64,000 bases of DNA from Stratiolaelaps scimitus (taxonomy: Eukaryota; Arthropoda; Arachnida; Mesostigmata; Laelapidae), in assembly GCA_019614645.1 (NCBI GenBank), contig JABWDB010000006.1:2542001-2606000 (forward strand), given 5' to 3'. The notes beneath the pieces were generated by a model, which searched no databases, was not told the DNA's origin, and saw nothing but the letters and a program-made list of their open reading frames with translations. The position numbers and the translations under genes were made by a program. Each line of letters starts with the position of its first letter. Positions within the stretch are counted from its first letter, which is position 1. Below, in pieces: positions 21,285 through 33,052 of the stretch.

Positions 21285-24195
21285 AGTTCGTTACAGATTG
21301 CCGGTAGTTGGCCCAATCGGACAGCAATATGACAAATGTCATTCTGCCTCCGCCGATGCAACATTGCATAGATCTATAGGAAATGAGCATATTCCTTAAG
21401 CTCAAATAATCTACTGCATACGCGGACGTCCGACTTTCGCGAGACTATTGAGACTATGGTCATCTCAACGTCATCGGTCCGCAGCGCGTCTATCGCTGAC
21501 GAAGATGAGGATCTCGTCACGGTTGTTGTTGTTGTTGTTGTTATTTGTCGCTGAACAAGACTCTGATGGATCTTATCTATCAATGACTAGGAGGACAGTT
21601 AGAGGGTGTGGGAGTTCCCCGCTCTGTGCGGCGTTCCGCTTGAATCGACTCTTGCCGTCAAAGCATTCATTAGTTGGCCAATCCAACTGGCCATATTGTG
21701 CTCCAGTCACTCATTTACACGGCCTTGGCCAAGACGAGAGATAGACAATTGAAGCAGGTAACATGAATTATATCGTATAAAGAGTGGTAGGATCTTCCGT
21801 TCGATATTAGTCGTCTTCTGATCAAGCTTCGCTGATATAGTGGAAACGGGAGCGCACTGATTTTCGCGTTTGAGAAACACGAGAAACAAGGCAGAGATAG
21901 GCTTTGATTTTGCAGGCGGACAAAACGGCCATTGGCACATGCAGAAATTATTACATTCTCAAAATTATTAGTTTGCACAAAATTTTACTTTGAAATTCGA
22001 AGCTATTTCCCTGGCTCATTGCAGGGGTTGCTCGGAACGCGCGATCACTGCTACCTGCGTAGGTCCTAGAACAGTGGATTTTTTTCTTAAATTTCAAATA
22101 AATCAAGAGATATTTTATGTTCAGACCCGTGTTTATTTACATCATTCAAATAGGTCCCTCTTCGAGCGAATAATACATTCGTTACACATGTCAGGTGACC
22201 TTAGATAAGTAATAACAATAATATCATTTTATTTTATGGATATTGGTGGTGGATGACAATTGCACCCCAAAAACGAGTAGAACATTAATCAAAAGCTCAC
22301 GTTATTACTTTGAGTGGAAATCTACTCCATCTATCCTTAGAATAAGTATTTACAAAGAGAAGGCCCCATACCCCCAGCCCTTAAGCGTGCCCAAAAGTAT
22401 AAACTACGTATAGCAATTATTACAAATCGTAATTATAATAATTATCAAGTAAATAGTAATTGTTAATAATCGTAGCATTTAAGATGATGATGAAACTCAC
22501 TTTATTTCCACTATTTTCCTCTGGACGTGACGCCGTGATTAGCTGGCTGCCTATCCTTCAGACGGATCGTGGCAGCATCAGGTTTGAAGCAGCGAAGTAT
22601 TTCACTGTTTGTATGTTGAGCAATCATACAAAGACTGGAGTATTTTACCGAGTGAAGACAATCTCGTTCCCTGATCCCATATACCCACTCCCATTGTTAA
22701 GCAGGGAAAACTCCGCTGAAGAAAAGAAAAGTCAAGTATACACCCGCTCGTGTTTCTGCTGTTCTTCGTCTTCGCCTTCTTCTTCTTCACCTTGATGTCC
22801 GAGAAGCGTAAATTGTTCCCTAGGAAATCCCCTGGCAGTGTTCCAAATACTGCTAGCGACTGTGAACCGACATCGCTTCGCTTAACACACATAAGACAAT
22901 TGTGCGGCTTCACCTTTACAGACAGACCCTATAGAGTCTCGGGTCAAAATATACAATATTTGCATATTGATAACATTATTCGCCGACGTTGACAAATGTT
23001 GGCCGTCCCTAAAAGCATATGGCATCGTGCATACGTCAATGTCCCATTCTGTAATGACGTCTCAAGCTGGCACAATTGATAGATGTGGATTCTTACATCA
23101 AGTTGAAGCGAACCTGCCTATGTTCAACTGCTGTGGAATTGCCATTATTGAGCAAATCGTTTATAGCGAAAGTGCACCGGGCTGGGAACTCGGGGACAAT
23201 TTCGAGTTACTGTAACAAACTCGCCATGTATAATGCCAGCAAGCCAAGCTGGTATTTATTTGAATTCTCGCGCAGGAATATAAACATTACGAGATATAGA
23301 TCTTTTCGCTCATGTATTCAAGACAATTCGATTCTGAGGTCGAGTGCAATATTTTCTACAAATTTCGCGTTGTTTAGGTTGCCGTTTCGGTTGTCTTTGA
23401 TCCACGGTGTATTCATGTGTTCGAGATGAATCCCAATAACAAGGTGTCGTTGTTATCCATCATGGAAAATCGCCGGGTAACTATTAAACTTTTTTGAAAA
23501 TTCCAGCCTAAACAAATCCGAAATTTCTAAATACAAGATACATTTACCTTTCTTTTTTTGAGAGGAGTTCAGACTCACATTCAAGATGCATTTATCTACC
23601 CATCATGAATAGTCGCGCGCCAATCACTAGAGTTTTCTGTCAAATTTTTTCCTAAACAAATCCGAAAATTCAAAATTATTATAATATAAGCAGCTTTGTT
23701 TCTATGCTGAATGGACTATCTTGACTAAACTGATTGCAGAAGAAGAAATATAATTATATAAGCTATCTTTTACTATTTATCTGCAATATGATGGTAATTT
23801 TGTACGATTACGCGATCTCGTTCGCGTAAACGCACCCTAAATATCTGCCTCAACGGGCGCTCCATTATATTACACTATTGTATGAACATTATGTTCCAGG
23901 CATGCTGAGTGTTGAGTATCTATCTATCTTTTTTTTTAATTTTGAAATAATATTAGATTAACTAACATCAGCCGTATGTCCTCTTTGGGGCCTACGTCCA
24001 TAGGCTAAATAAAGGCTGATAAGTATGGCACTTGTATAGAGCCCCATCGATGATTAGATGAGGTTGGCTCAGAGTACAACGGTTCCTGTATTCGCGTCTC
24101 TATTTTTCAACCGCTAAGTCAGAGAGATATCTAAACTCGAATCAAACAGTTGAAAATGTCAAAATATTAACTTGTGTACACAGGCGCGGTGTCAA
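21285..24195. other. No gene recognised
   Basis: Several ORFs of 70-120 codons occur on both strands (for example around 21.45-21.74, 22.46-22.80 and 23.08-23.43 kb), but none shows a domain, a biased repeat or splice sites. Confidence 0.5.
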
Positions 24196-24201
24196 TTTAT
24201 T
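24196..24201 (-). terminator. Possible poly(A) signal of glycine-rich gene 6
   Basis: AATAAA on the minus strand about 90 bp beyond the stop codon at 24290. Confidence 0.6.
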
Positions 24202-24289
24202 GTTACCGAGTATACATGCGAATAGGTAAATTTGGTCATTTTGTTCGTTGTATCAACAACAATCTTTGGCTTGATCGAGCATCATTGGC

Positions 24290-24559
24290 TTAACCGTGGA
24301 AGCCGCGGCCATATCCGCCGCCGTAGCTGCCGCCGTAGCCGCCGCCAATGCCGCGGCCGTATCCACCACCGTATCCACCGCCAATACCGCGGCCGTAACC
24401 ACCATAGCCTCCACCGTATCCGCCTCCGATTCCGCGGCCGTAACCGCCACCGTATCCGCCACCGTATCCACCGCGGCCGTATCCACCATAGCCGTACTGA
24501 GCGGTGGCAACGGCGATGAGGCCGAGCACAACGAGGATAGCGAGGATCTTGCCGTTCAT
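24290..24559 (-). CDS. Secreted glycine-rich peptide 6
   Basis: The protein has 89 residues. The signal peptide (MNGKILAILVVLGLIAVATA) is 20 residues, again followed by Gln. The mature 69-residue peptide is built from GYGRGIGGGYGGGY-like units and ends Gly-Phe-His-Gly, with no Cys. The ATG follows a leader of 12 bases after an acceptor CTATTACAG. The partner donor CAG/GTAAGC at 24949 gives an intron of 377 bp (24572-24948) that contains a (TA)n tract. Ile and extra Gly distinguish it from genes 1-5. The shared architecture (20-residue signal, Gln start, intron before the ATG) supports common ancestry with the cluster. Confidence 0.82.
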   Translation of the reverse strand: MNGKILAILVVLGLIAVATAQYGYGGYGRGGYGGGYGGGYGRGIGGGYGGGYGGYGRGIGGGYGGGYGRGIGGGYGGSYGGGYGRGFHG

Positions 24560-24705
24560 GTTTGTAAGTAGCTGTAATAGGTGAGGCCGGAGCAACGAAA
24601 AACAAAAACATAGATGTTAGTACACGACACCAACTCAAGCGATCATCGAGTATCCGCTCCGAACTCGGCTTGTGGCTCTCGGGGTGACACCGCGAGAGAG
24701 ATTCA

Positions 24706-24706
<1 letters not shown>

Positions 24707-24740
<34 letters not shown>
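24707..24740. repeat. (TA)n microsatellite in the gene 6 intron
   Basis: A pure TA run inside the predicted 5' intron of glycine-rich gene 6. Confidence 0.9.
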
Positions 24741-24742
<2 letters not shown>

Positions 24743-24995
24743 GCCCATTGTATATCTTTGCTTGCAGAATCGCTGCTGTTGATTGTTGGTTTCCGAGCGA
24801 TGTATTTTTCCGCCATTACGCTCGAGGTGAACAAGCCTGTGCATTACAATGCTATGTAGCAATGGATGCTGTCGAGAGATAACTCGTCGACTGATGACTG
24901 GTGACGCTTTCGAGCGAATGCTTATGCCAATGCGAGCAGTGAGCTTACCTGTTTGAGTGCGTACGAATCACGTCTTCTGCAGAGCTGCAGTATGC

Positions 24996-25002
24996 TTATA
25001 TA
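24996..25002 (-). promoter_or_regulatory. TATA box of glycine-rich gene 6
   Basis: TATATAA on the minus strand, about 47 bp before the 5' donor at 24949. This implies a noncoding first exon of roughly 20-30 nt, as in the paralogues. Confidence 0.6.
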
Positions 25003-27811
25003 CTGGTAAGTGAGCCTAGCTGTGGGGTGTACACAGTGAACCGATCGGGCGAGGGCACCTGCCGGACCCCACAACGCCGCCCTATAATTCTACCCGATGT
25101 TAATTGCTTTGACTTGGCCGAGGGGGTGTCGTTTGCAGAAGACCATCCGCCGCGAACGTGAACGCACACGCGTATACTGCACTGATGACTTAGTGTCTTC
25201 CGCTTTGTAGATATCTTCTGTATGAGTGAGCGCGTATGCGTGAGACCCGGGGACCCTCTGCAGCCGCAGCTTCGGCAGACGGCGAAAAGCTGGCACGCGT
25301 CAACCCGTTACAGCAACGACAACAGCAGCTGCTGCAGCGGTAGCGAGCTGCTGTGGCGGACTAACGAGCGCTCCTGGCAATGTCTTGAAGTTAAACTTGG
25401 CTTCGGCTTTCTGCATCGTGCACTGCTAGCTACACACGGCGATCCAGTGGGTGGGTGTGTGTGTGTGTGGGTGTGTACTGGTCACAGTACACTGCCGTTG
25501 TAAAGAGACTGCTCGCTCGCTTACTAGCACCGAACAGCACCATGGTCGCCGGTGATGTTATTGCTGCTGCTGCTATTTGTACAACTGTACTAATGATGTA
25601 ACTAACTGGACAAGTTGCAAACAAATGAAGGGGTGTCATCAGAAAGCAACTGCTGCTGCAACTTCTATGTAAATTACAATAATCATAGTAAAAATAATAA
25701 TAATAATTGGTGAAGAGTCATATTGCTGCGAGCATAACTTCTGGTTGAGACTAGCCTGTTTTGGAACATGCATGCGTACTGGTGTTTTTTTCTGATTTCC
25801 CTGACGCGTCAATGTAAGGGAAGATTTGGCCAAGTCGTTGTCGTTAGGAAGCGTGTACGCCGCTTGCTTACACAATGAGCTTCGTTTATTCAGTTAGAAT
25901 AATACTAATAATAATAATCACAATAACAATAACAATGATAATCATAATAATAATACCTGGTCAGACATTGTTGTTCCCATTGTTCCCATTGTGCAACAGT
26001 TTCCAACTTTCGGTATTCGCCACACTGGCCATCGGTATTTCTTGATGAGTTGCTAATTGTTACCTGTTACATATGATGTCCTTTGGGCGATGATCAGTTG
26101 GCTGGAAATACGTAATATCATAAGGGGTCACAAACAGATGTCAGGTCAAAAGGTGTGAACGCGTAAGCAAGTTTGTTAATCACAGAGACATCTATAGGCT
26201 CTAGCGATATATTAGCGATCTCCCCCGCCGCCGCCGCCGCCGCCCACCAGAATCTCTGTGAGCAAAGTAAAATCTAATAAAGAAAAATCCACGAGCACTA
26301 GCGTGCGTAACGCTGACGCTGGATATAGATTAGCATTATAGGCCTACGTGGAACAAGTACGCAACCAATGATCTGTAGCATCTATGGTTAAGTGCGCGTG
26401 TCTGACGCTGCTACTATTATTATTATTATTCTTATAGATAGATTACTCATTGCCTTAGACTCGCATTGCTTTTTGGTCACTGGGAACTGCAATCAGTATG
26501 CTTACACTGGTTCTCCAGTTGGCTTTGAGCTGATCGATCTATTTTCGTGTACGATCGTGCGTCCTGCTTCGGCCAAAAACCTCGATTCATTTATTTCAAC
26601 CATAGCCTATGCATTGCATCCCTCAACTTGTTGAAGGGCATGTTGACGGGTCCTTCAACATACCCTTCAACAACTCAGGCACGTCTGGCAAAACGTTAAC
26701 AACAACGAAATGTCCGCGTACCCTTAAACCTAAACGAAGGCGTAGTGCAATTTTACCTCATTTTATTCGCAATTTTCCTTAGCCTAAGGATTTGAGGTCC
26801 CATCAGTATCCCTGTCCACAGAGGTTTGCTTAACTCACAATCGAATCCGTTTCTATCGTGTTAGAGGCAGCCGGTGTTCCATCGACCTTGCTAGTCTTTT
26901 TTTATGCGTTGTTGCGCGCTGGCCGGCCGGTCCACAGTCGCCCACTAATATCGCCTTTACATTTACCCGATAGATGCGTAAATGGTTATTGCTCATTCGT
27001 TTGCAGATTGTTTCGCATTTTACAAGCGTTCCGCCAAGCGTACGTGCGTTACCCTTGAACATGGTGTACACTTTTGAACATTCGAGGAAAGTTACGAACG
27101 GCTTCCACCGTCCGATCGAATGTAGCCATTCAATACGGCTTCAATTTTAGCTCACTTGCAGCACCATCCTGACGTGTGCACGAATGCACCTCTCGAGCGA
27201 TGATACGATTATACTCTAATTAGCCAGAAATATCAGGAAATTAACCTATGCGAGAGTAAACCTACGGTAAATCGTCTTCTATTAGAACTTCTCATATGTG
27301 CAGATTTGGATGTACAACTCATTTCGTTGTCGATGATCCCGACGCACGTCAAGTCAGCTATTTAAGAGTATTTTTCCTTCTACGGAATTTTCCTTTATCG
27401 TTAGCCAGATCGCATAGATCAAATTAACTACCTGACGTCTTTGCGGGTCTGCTTGCATCGATGTCACCGGCCGAGAGACTGTCGTTAAATTTCTGGAAAT
27501 GTCTTCCAGCGGTCAGCTGAGGAGCGAATTGCCATAGCATGAGGTGGTGGCCAGATATCATAAATATTCTTGAACATTTATGAGTATGACTGTGATAAAT
27601 TAGGCAGTGATATTAAGTGATTGTGCATTCTCGCAGGCAAATTCAAGGAGACGTCTTTTGGATGGGATCCACCACGTTCATAACTAAGACGGAACTCCAT
27701 TTGAATTTATCATAGATAAAGACAATCATCCAGATGAGTCAGCAGTTAAACAGGAAAGGAATATATGTATATATATATATTATATATATACATGGTGTTT
27801 GTTAGTGTTTT
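25003..27811. other. No gene recognised
   Basis: It contains a GT-rich run at about 25450-25477, AAT-rich runs near 25.69 and 25.92 kb, a CCG run near 26.22 kb and a (TA)n at about 27.76 kb. Open frames are short and without motifs. Confidence 0.5.
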
Positions 27812-27960
27812 ATTCAAGCATACAGTAGTTAGGTATTATTTATATATACATACATACATTCGCTTGGAAGGTATCCGGGTTTCGAGAAAAGCCCCACTTC
27901 GCGGTGCCGAAAAAGTGCTTTAGACCACTAGGCCACCACTGGACCACCAAACAATTACAC
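27812..27960 (-). mobile_element. SINE family C, tRNA-derived with LINE-like tail
   Basis: Read on the minus strand, a perfect pol III box A (TGGCCTAGTGG, 27925-27935) begins a tRNA-like head. A degraded box B region (TTCTCGAAACCC) follows, then a short AT-rich body. The end is CTACTGTATGCTTGAATAAA, and the 3' end of the retrotransposon at 46.0 kb reads CTACTGTATGTTTGAATAAA. Shared tails of this sort are known for SINEs mobilised by a partner LINE. Confidence 0.6.
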
Positions 27961-30537
27961 GCAATTTAGTTGCGCCATGTTCTTTGATTTATATTGTTTC
28001 TTAATGAGATGCATGTTAGAAGCATTTAGACTTGAGGGGTTTTCAGCCAGATTTAGATTCCAGTTGAGATGCACAATCCAATTCTTCCTTGAAATAGATT
28101 TCACGTGATAGCTGTTCTACGGTGAGGTACGTGATGTGTGCGCCTTCTAAAATGTACCCGGTTTTTTTTTCTACATTGATTAAACAAATAAAGCCTAGGC
28201 CTCTATGATCTGCATATGTAGGATGATCCCGGCTGGAGACTACAATAGTAACTATAGCAGATGTATAGATTTACCACAACCACAGCACTTCGTCGTTGAA
28301 GTGTGTTGCTGTTATGACCACACAAGATCAAACGTGAGAACGAAGCCGGGACAGACGGGCAGCGACAAAAGGTTTGTGTCACGCCGCGGAAAAACTCAAA
28401 GCTGCTGTTGGAGATCCCCAAACAGATGTGACGTTGATACACATTGCGTCCATGAACGAAAACCTTTCGAATTTTCAAGCGAATATTCTCATCTCTTGAT
28501 TTCTCTGTGTGTCTGTGTCTCAATATTTTTCTATTGAGCTAACAATCTATCGTGCTACCCTGCTGTGCAGCGAATCCTTGGGGTATTTACAGACGATACC
28601 TTCGCTGCAGAATGAGCGCATATCAGCCTCTGCTCAAGCGCCACCTTGGTAAAACAAAACAAACGGTTAAATAGAGAAATCGGGAACGTTCATCAGGAAG
28701 TCAGCGGTACACGGCCGCCGCCAGCTCTGGAAAATACACGAGGGCCGAGATAGAAAAAAGCACACACACGTTCAGCCGGGCAGGGTCAGACCGTTCGGGA
28801 TGTCTTCACTCACCCTGGATCATTTATCGTGTCGCCTGTTGCGACGATGCCGTACCCAATTGTCAGATGTCGCTGGAACCCCCATCTGTCTCGCCCGCGC
28901 ACTGTCAGTCATCGAGCGTTTATCGCAATGACGAATTAACGGCTAGGCCGATATTTCCAATTAGTGGGCATTTCCCTGGTATATTAATCATTTCACCTGC
29001 AACCGAAGTGACTGTTCGTCCTTTAACGTAGCCACAGTTAACGCTGTGAAATGAACTGTATCTGGCGACATCCAGAGACCACGACGAACACAAGAGTCTT
29101 CGAGCTTTGTTCGAATTTCGGAAGATTTTCACCCTGCTACATCCGCTGCGGTATCTATGTACAATAGACGCGAACGCCACTTGGTCTGACGCTCTGCATA
29201 GAGAAGACATGGCTTCCTTTGACGTGAGCCGCCAATTCAGGCCGTGGTTAGTTCTCGTCCCAATGATATAACATGGTTTAAAGATCTACAGATCTATCGT
29301 AACGCGATCACCACAACTGAGCGAAATACGCATGCCCATGCTATTTCGCCAGCTCGATGTAGCCGAGCCAATGAATCGTTACTGCGCAGATACCCAGTAA
29401 AAGAAAACATCGCTGTAATGTCCGCTGAAGCGGGAAGCGCTGGGGTCGTTTTGTAAACATATTTGTTCGTATGTATTTTATTATAGTTATTTCCGCTCTC
29501 TACAATGTGTTCAGGGAATTCAAAGCGAATTATCGTCCAAGAGTCAACACGTACATGTTGTTTAGATGATTGAGCTACGCGCTGGAAACTCCGGGGGGGC
29601 AAACTTTGTCATTGGCGAGAAGCACAATTAAAGAATTGAAGTCATACTTCGGCATAGAATTTATTCAATAATTATTATGGCGCGTGTTTTTTACACGGCT
29701 TTAAAGTATGAGCGTTATATTACGAGTAATCAAACCACTTCACCGGTACTGAGTCGTTACCGAGATAGCCGAATCTAGCTGGAACAATAATAGTGCAATC
29801 AAGTAGTGCAACCCTATTGTGCAAACTTTTTAGCCTTGAACTTCAGAGAAATTCGAGTCATCGATCCACGATTGAAACGCGTATACAGAGGTCCAAGCAT
29901 CAACGTTTGCTAGAGTCTGCAGCGTCAGCGGAGAATATCGCTGCATACAAGTTCACATGCTCCTTAAGTTATAAGTTGGCGAAAGCTACATGAAGCGATA
30001 GATTTGCCGGCGGCGATTGCCGAGATCGCGGTGGGAAATATGGATGTCGCCTGCGATCGACGAAACTAGAGCGGGTCATACGAAGAACGAGAATACTTTC
30101 TTCGAGACATATTTAGCTCAAATGAAACTCAATGTCGTATTGACCTGGCATAAACCTGATTCGCCATGCTCAGTATGTATCCAAGACAGTCGACTACTGT
30201 TAGATGTATACAGAACAGCGCATTTGCTTGGACACAGTTTTCTAAATGGGGAAATTCTTACTCGCATTTGTTATATCGGTATTGTTGGTTGATATTTGTT
30301 CTACTTGAATTATAAACAGTCCCTACGTGGATGTTCTCGCGACCGAAGGCCACGCAAACTGGATTGTCAACGAACGATTTGATGAACTCCACAATTCTCC
30401 AAATGAGTATTTCTCCGAATCACGCTCACACTGTAAATTCATTCAATTATTAAAATAGATCCGCAGTACATGTACAAACTATGCTTTCCATCGTCGCTAA
30501 TCTATCGCGAGAGGGACAGGTGTGGTTAGAAGTACCG
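27961..30537. other. No gene recognised
   Basis: ORFs of 60-110 codons on both strands lack motifs and splice context. No RNA gene or repeat was recognised by eye. Confidence 0.5.
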
Positions 30538-30572
30538 CGGACGTTAAATGTTGGCCGAGCATCAGCCCGGAA
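30538..30572 (+). mobile_element. SINE family B tail fragment
   Basis: GACGTTAAATGTTGGCCGAG followed by CATCAGCCCGG, the family-B tail, with no recognisable head. Confidence 0.5.
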
Positions 30573-30716
30573 GATTACACCAGGTATCAATATTGCCTAA
30601 CATTTAATTCCATTATGCAATAGCAATAATAATTTTCGCAAACAATATGCGCATTCATGGCGTATACTAACGAAAATCAACCAAATGCTCCCTACATCGG
30701 AATTTTAAGCGCATAG

Positions 30717-30718
<2 letters not shown>

Positions 30719-30763
<45 letters not shown>
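30719..30763. repeat. (TA)n microsatellite
   Basis: A pure TA run of more than 40 bp. Confidence 0.95.
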
Positions 30764-30764
<1 letters not shown>

Positions 30765-32959
30765 GTTATACATAGCAGCAGTATTTTGCCACATAGCCAA
30801 TTATGGCTGTACTTTTTTTCTCAGTTGGCTGAATGCTACTGAATATATAAACGCATTAGTCAACGCCTGCTCACTAGTGTTTTACCAACGACTGCGTTGT
30901 GATGAGGAAATGAGATCGCCGATTGGCGCGTTCTGCTTCAACCGGTTTCTGGCTCGTGTCTGCGAAGCTCGTTTGACGTGAACTAACACACTGGTTAGCC
31001 AGCGTGGTACAGGGTGTGGCTATTTTAGTCCGTCCACAGTACAATCGAGAGTGCTTGCTGTAGAGAGGAGAGTCACTCCGAGCATATATGTACATACTAC
31101 TACGACTACCTGCCGTATTATGGGAGGCAAGCCACATGCGGGACGTTATGGCAACCGACAACAAGCATTGAACGACGTCTATAATAATGAGCAACCACCT
31201 TACGTCGATTCTCTGACGCGTATATATATATATATATATACATACATATATATACACACGCAATGCACACAATGCATCGTGTAATGATATTTGTGTACAA
31301 CAGCCTTCGCCTGACTTTAACTAGCCAGTCGGCCAGCGAGCTAACTATATGGCGTGTTTGCATAAATCGCACGATTATTCGCGTTCGAATTGTGTGTCCT
31401 ATTGATCGAAGGTATCGAATGTGCGGCCAGCAGTGGTGTCTATGCAAAGTCACCATTGAGACGGGGAAACGGCCACCGTCCGCCTTGGCCAGATTGGACA
31501 AAGCAATGAAGCGCTGCAAACGCGCCTCGCTGGCTGGTCAAGCCGCGTCCTTCAAGGACGAGCGCTTGTATCTCGCCGGCTCTCAGCGGTGCTCGAGCAC
31601 GGCAGAAATTATTCGCTCACGCGTTTCTCGGCGCTAGTGTACGTATGATGGCAGTAGTGAGAACACTTGTCGGCGGGTTATCGTCGAGCGCTTCGTGAGG
31701 ACGACATTACACGAGCGAGAGTACGACGACGATAAACGGATAACTTGGCTTGCTCCTTTCAATCTCTGTTGGCTCGGAGCTAAAACAAGGACGGTAATAA
31801 TGAAAGATCGCGGCATACGCTGTTTTCTTTTAAATCCGTTCATGCATTCGCCTGTGGTGGCTGACCGAACGAGTACCTGAACCGCACCAGTACTGGTGCT
31901 CCAGTAGACGTAATGACCGCGTGCAGAAATTGCGACAATTTCTGTGCTTTCTCCCGATTTCGTTGCCTTATCTTCTCTCTCTCTCCCTCTCTCTCGCGCG
32001 CACGCTCTTTCTTAGTGCGCGGAATTTCAAAACGGCCCCGCAGACCAAGAGAAGATCGAAATGGTCAACCATCTCCTTTGGTCCTTCGGTTGTGGCATCC
32101 GCTCGGCCTCGTTGTGGCCACTTCGCCTCCACCCTTATAATTGTAGTAGCTCCTTCGAAGTGGATGGGCGACGCAGATGCGTCGCTCGCTCCGGCGTCCC
32201 AATGTATTCGCGCACACAACTTGCCTCACCACCGACTCTCGCTCCGTCCGTTAAACTGGGCAGTCCCGACCCTTCTAATCCTCGATCGACAGCGGCGGTG
32301 AGCGACTCGGCGTTCATACAGTTTATCTTCTTCATCTTCTTCGTCGCTGTCGTCATTTGCGTCGGCTGATAGCGGCATCTCGACACAGAGATGGATATTC
32401 CCCGCCCCCCCTCTCTTCTCCTCGATGCGTTCATTCGTTCATTGGATGTGCAGAGGGGCGAATCGGATGAAATTAAGGTGAGCGAGTTATTTTTCTGGAA
32501 AGTCCAGAAGAATAGCATCCGATTGGATCAGAGCTGTGGCGTGTGCTGCGGTATCCTCGCCTAGACATATCATGTCTCGTCATGCGCGCACACTCATTCA
32601 CACTTGACTTTATTTGCGGACCTGCACGAAACGTCGCAGCAAACTCACGCCGATCGAGAGTTCATATGAGTTGATAAATGCGAATATCAGTTGGCAGACA
32701 AACGCAGACAAACGGGTAGTCCTCTTGGTTGGCTGTTACTCGAAAGGGATATTCCGACGTCGTCATCACTTCGACAATAATATCGTGACGCTGTTACGCG
32801 GGCATGCAATGCAGATCGGCTGACGGTGTACCGAAAGCTTTATATATATATACGTATAAGGTTCAAATAGATGCCACAAACATAATGGGTATGCAGGCGT
32901 ACATTGAGGAAATCAGTCACTGATTAACTGCTTGTGCCGTTAACGATCTTCGACTCAAG
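30764..32959. other. No gene recognised; CT and TA simple repeats
   Basis: A (TA)n at about 31220-31255 and a CT run at about 31975-32000. The ORFs of up to about 130 codons that cross these runs are low-complexity artefacts. Confidence 0.5.
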
Positions 32960-33052
32960 ATGCCTCGATGTCGAGATCAAGTCGAGGAGCTGGACGGCGA
33001 TCATGAATCTCTGACTATTGAAGAGTTCAATAGCTGGGCAAACGATCTCATT
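32960..33052 (+). CDS. Possible first coding exon of an unknown gene
   Basis: An ATG opens 31 codons reading MPRCRDQVEELDGDHESLTI and then EEFNSWANDLI. The composition is acidic and protein-like, unlike the random ORFs around it. It ends at a possible donor (ATT/GTAGTG, or three bases later at GTGAGC), and TATA-like DNA lies about 115 bp upstream. I found no convincing second exon, so it may equally be chance. If real it is transcribed towards the 3' end of the Lhx3/4-class gene. Confidence 0.25.
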
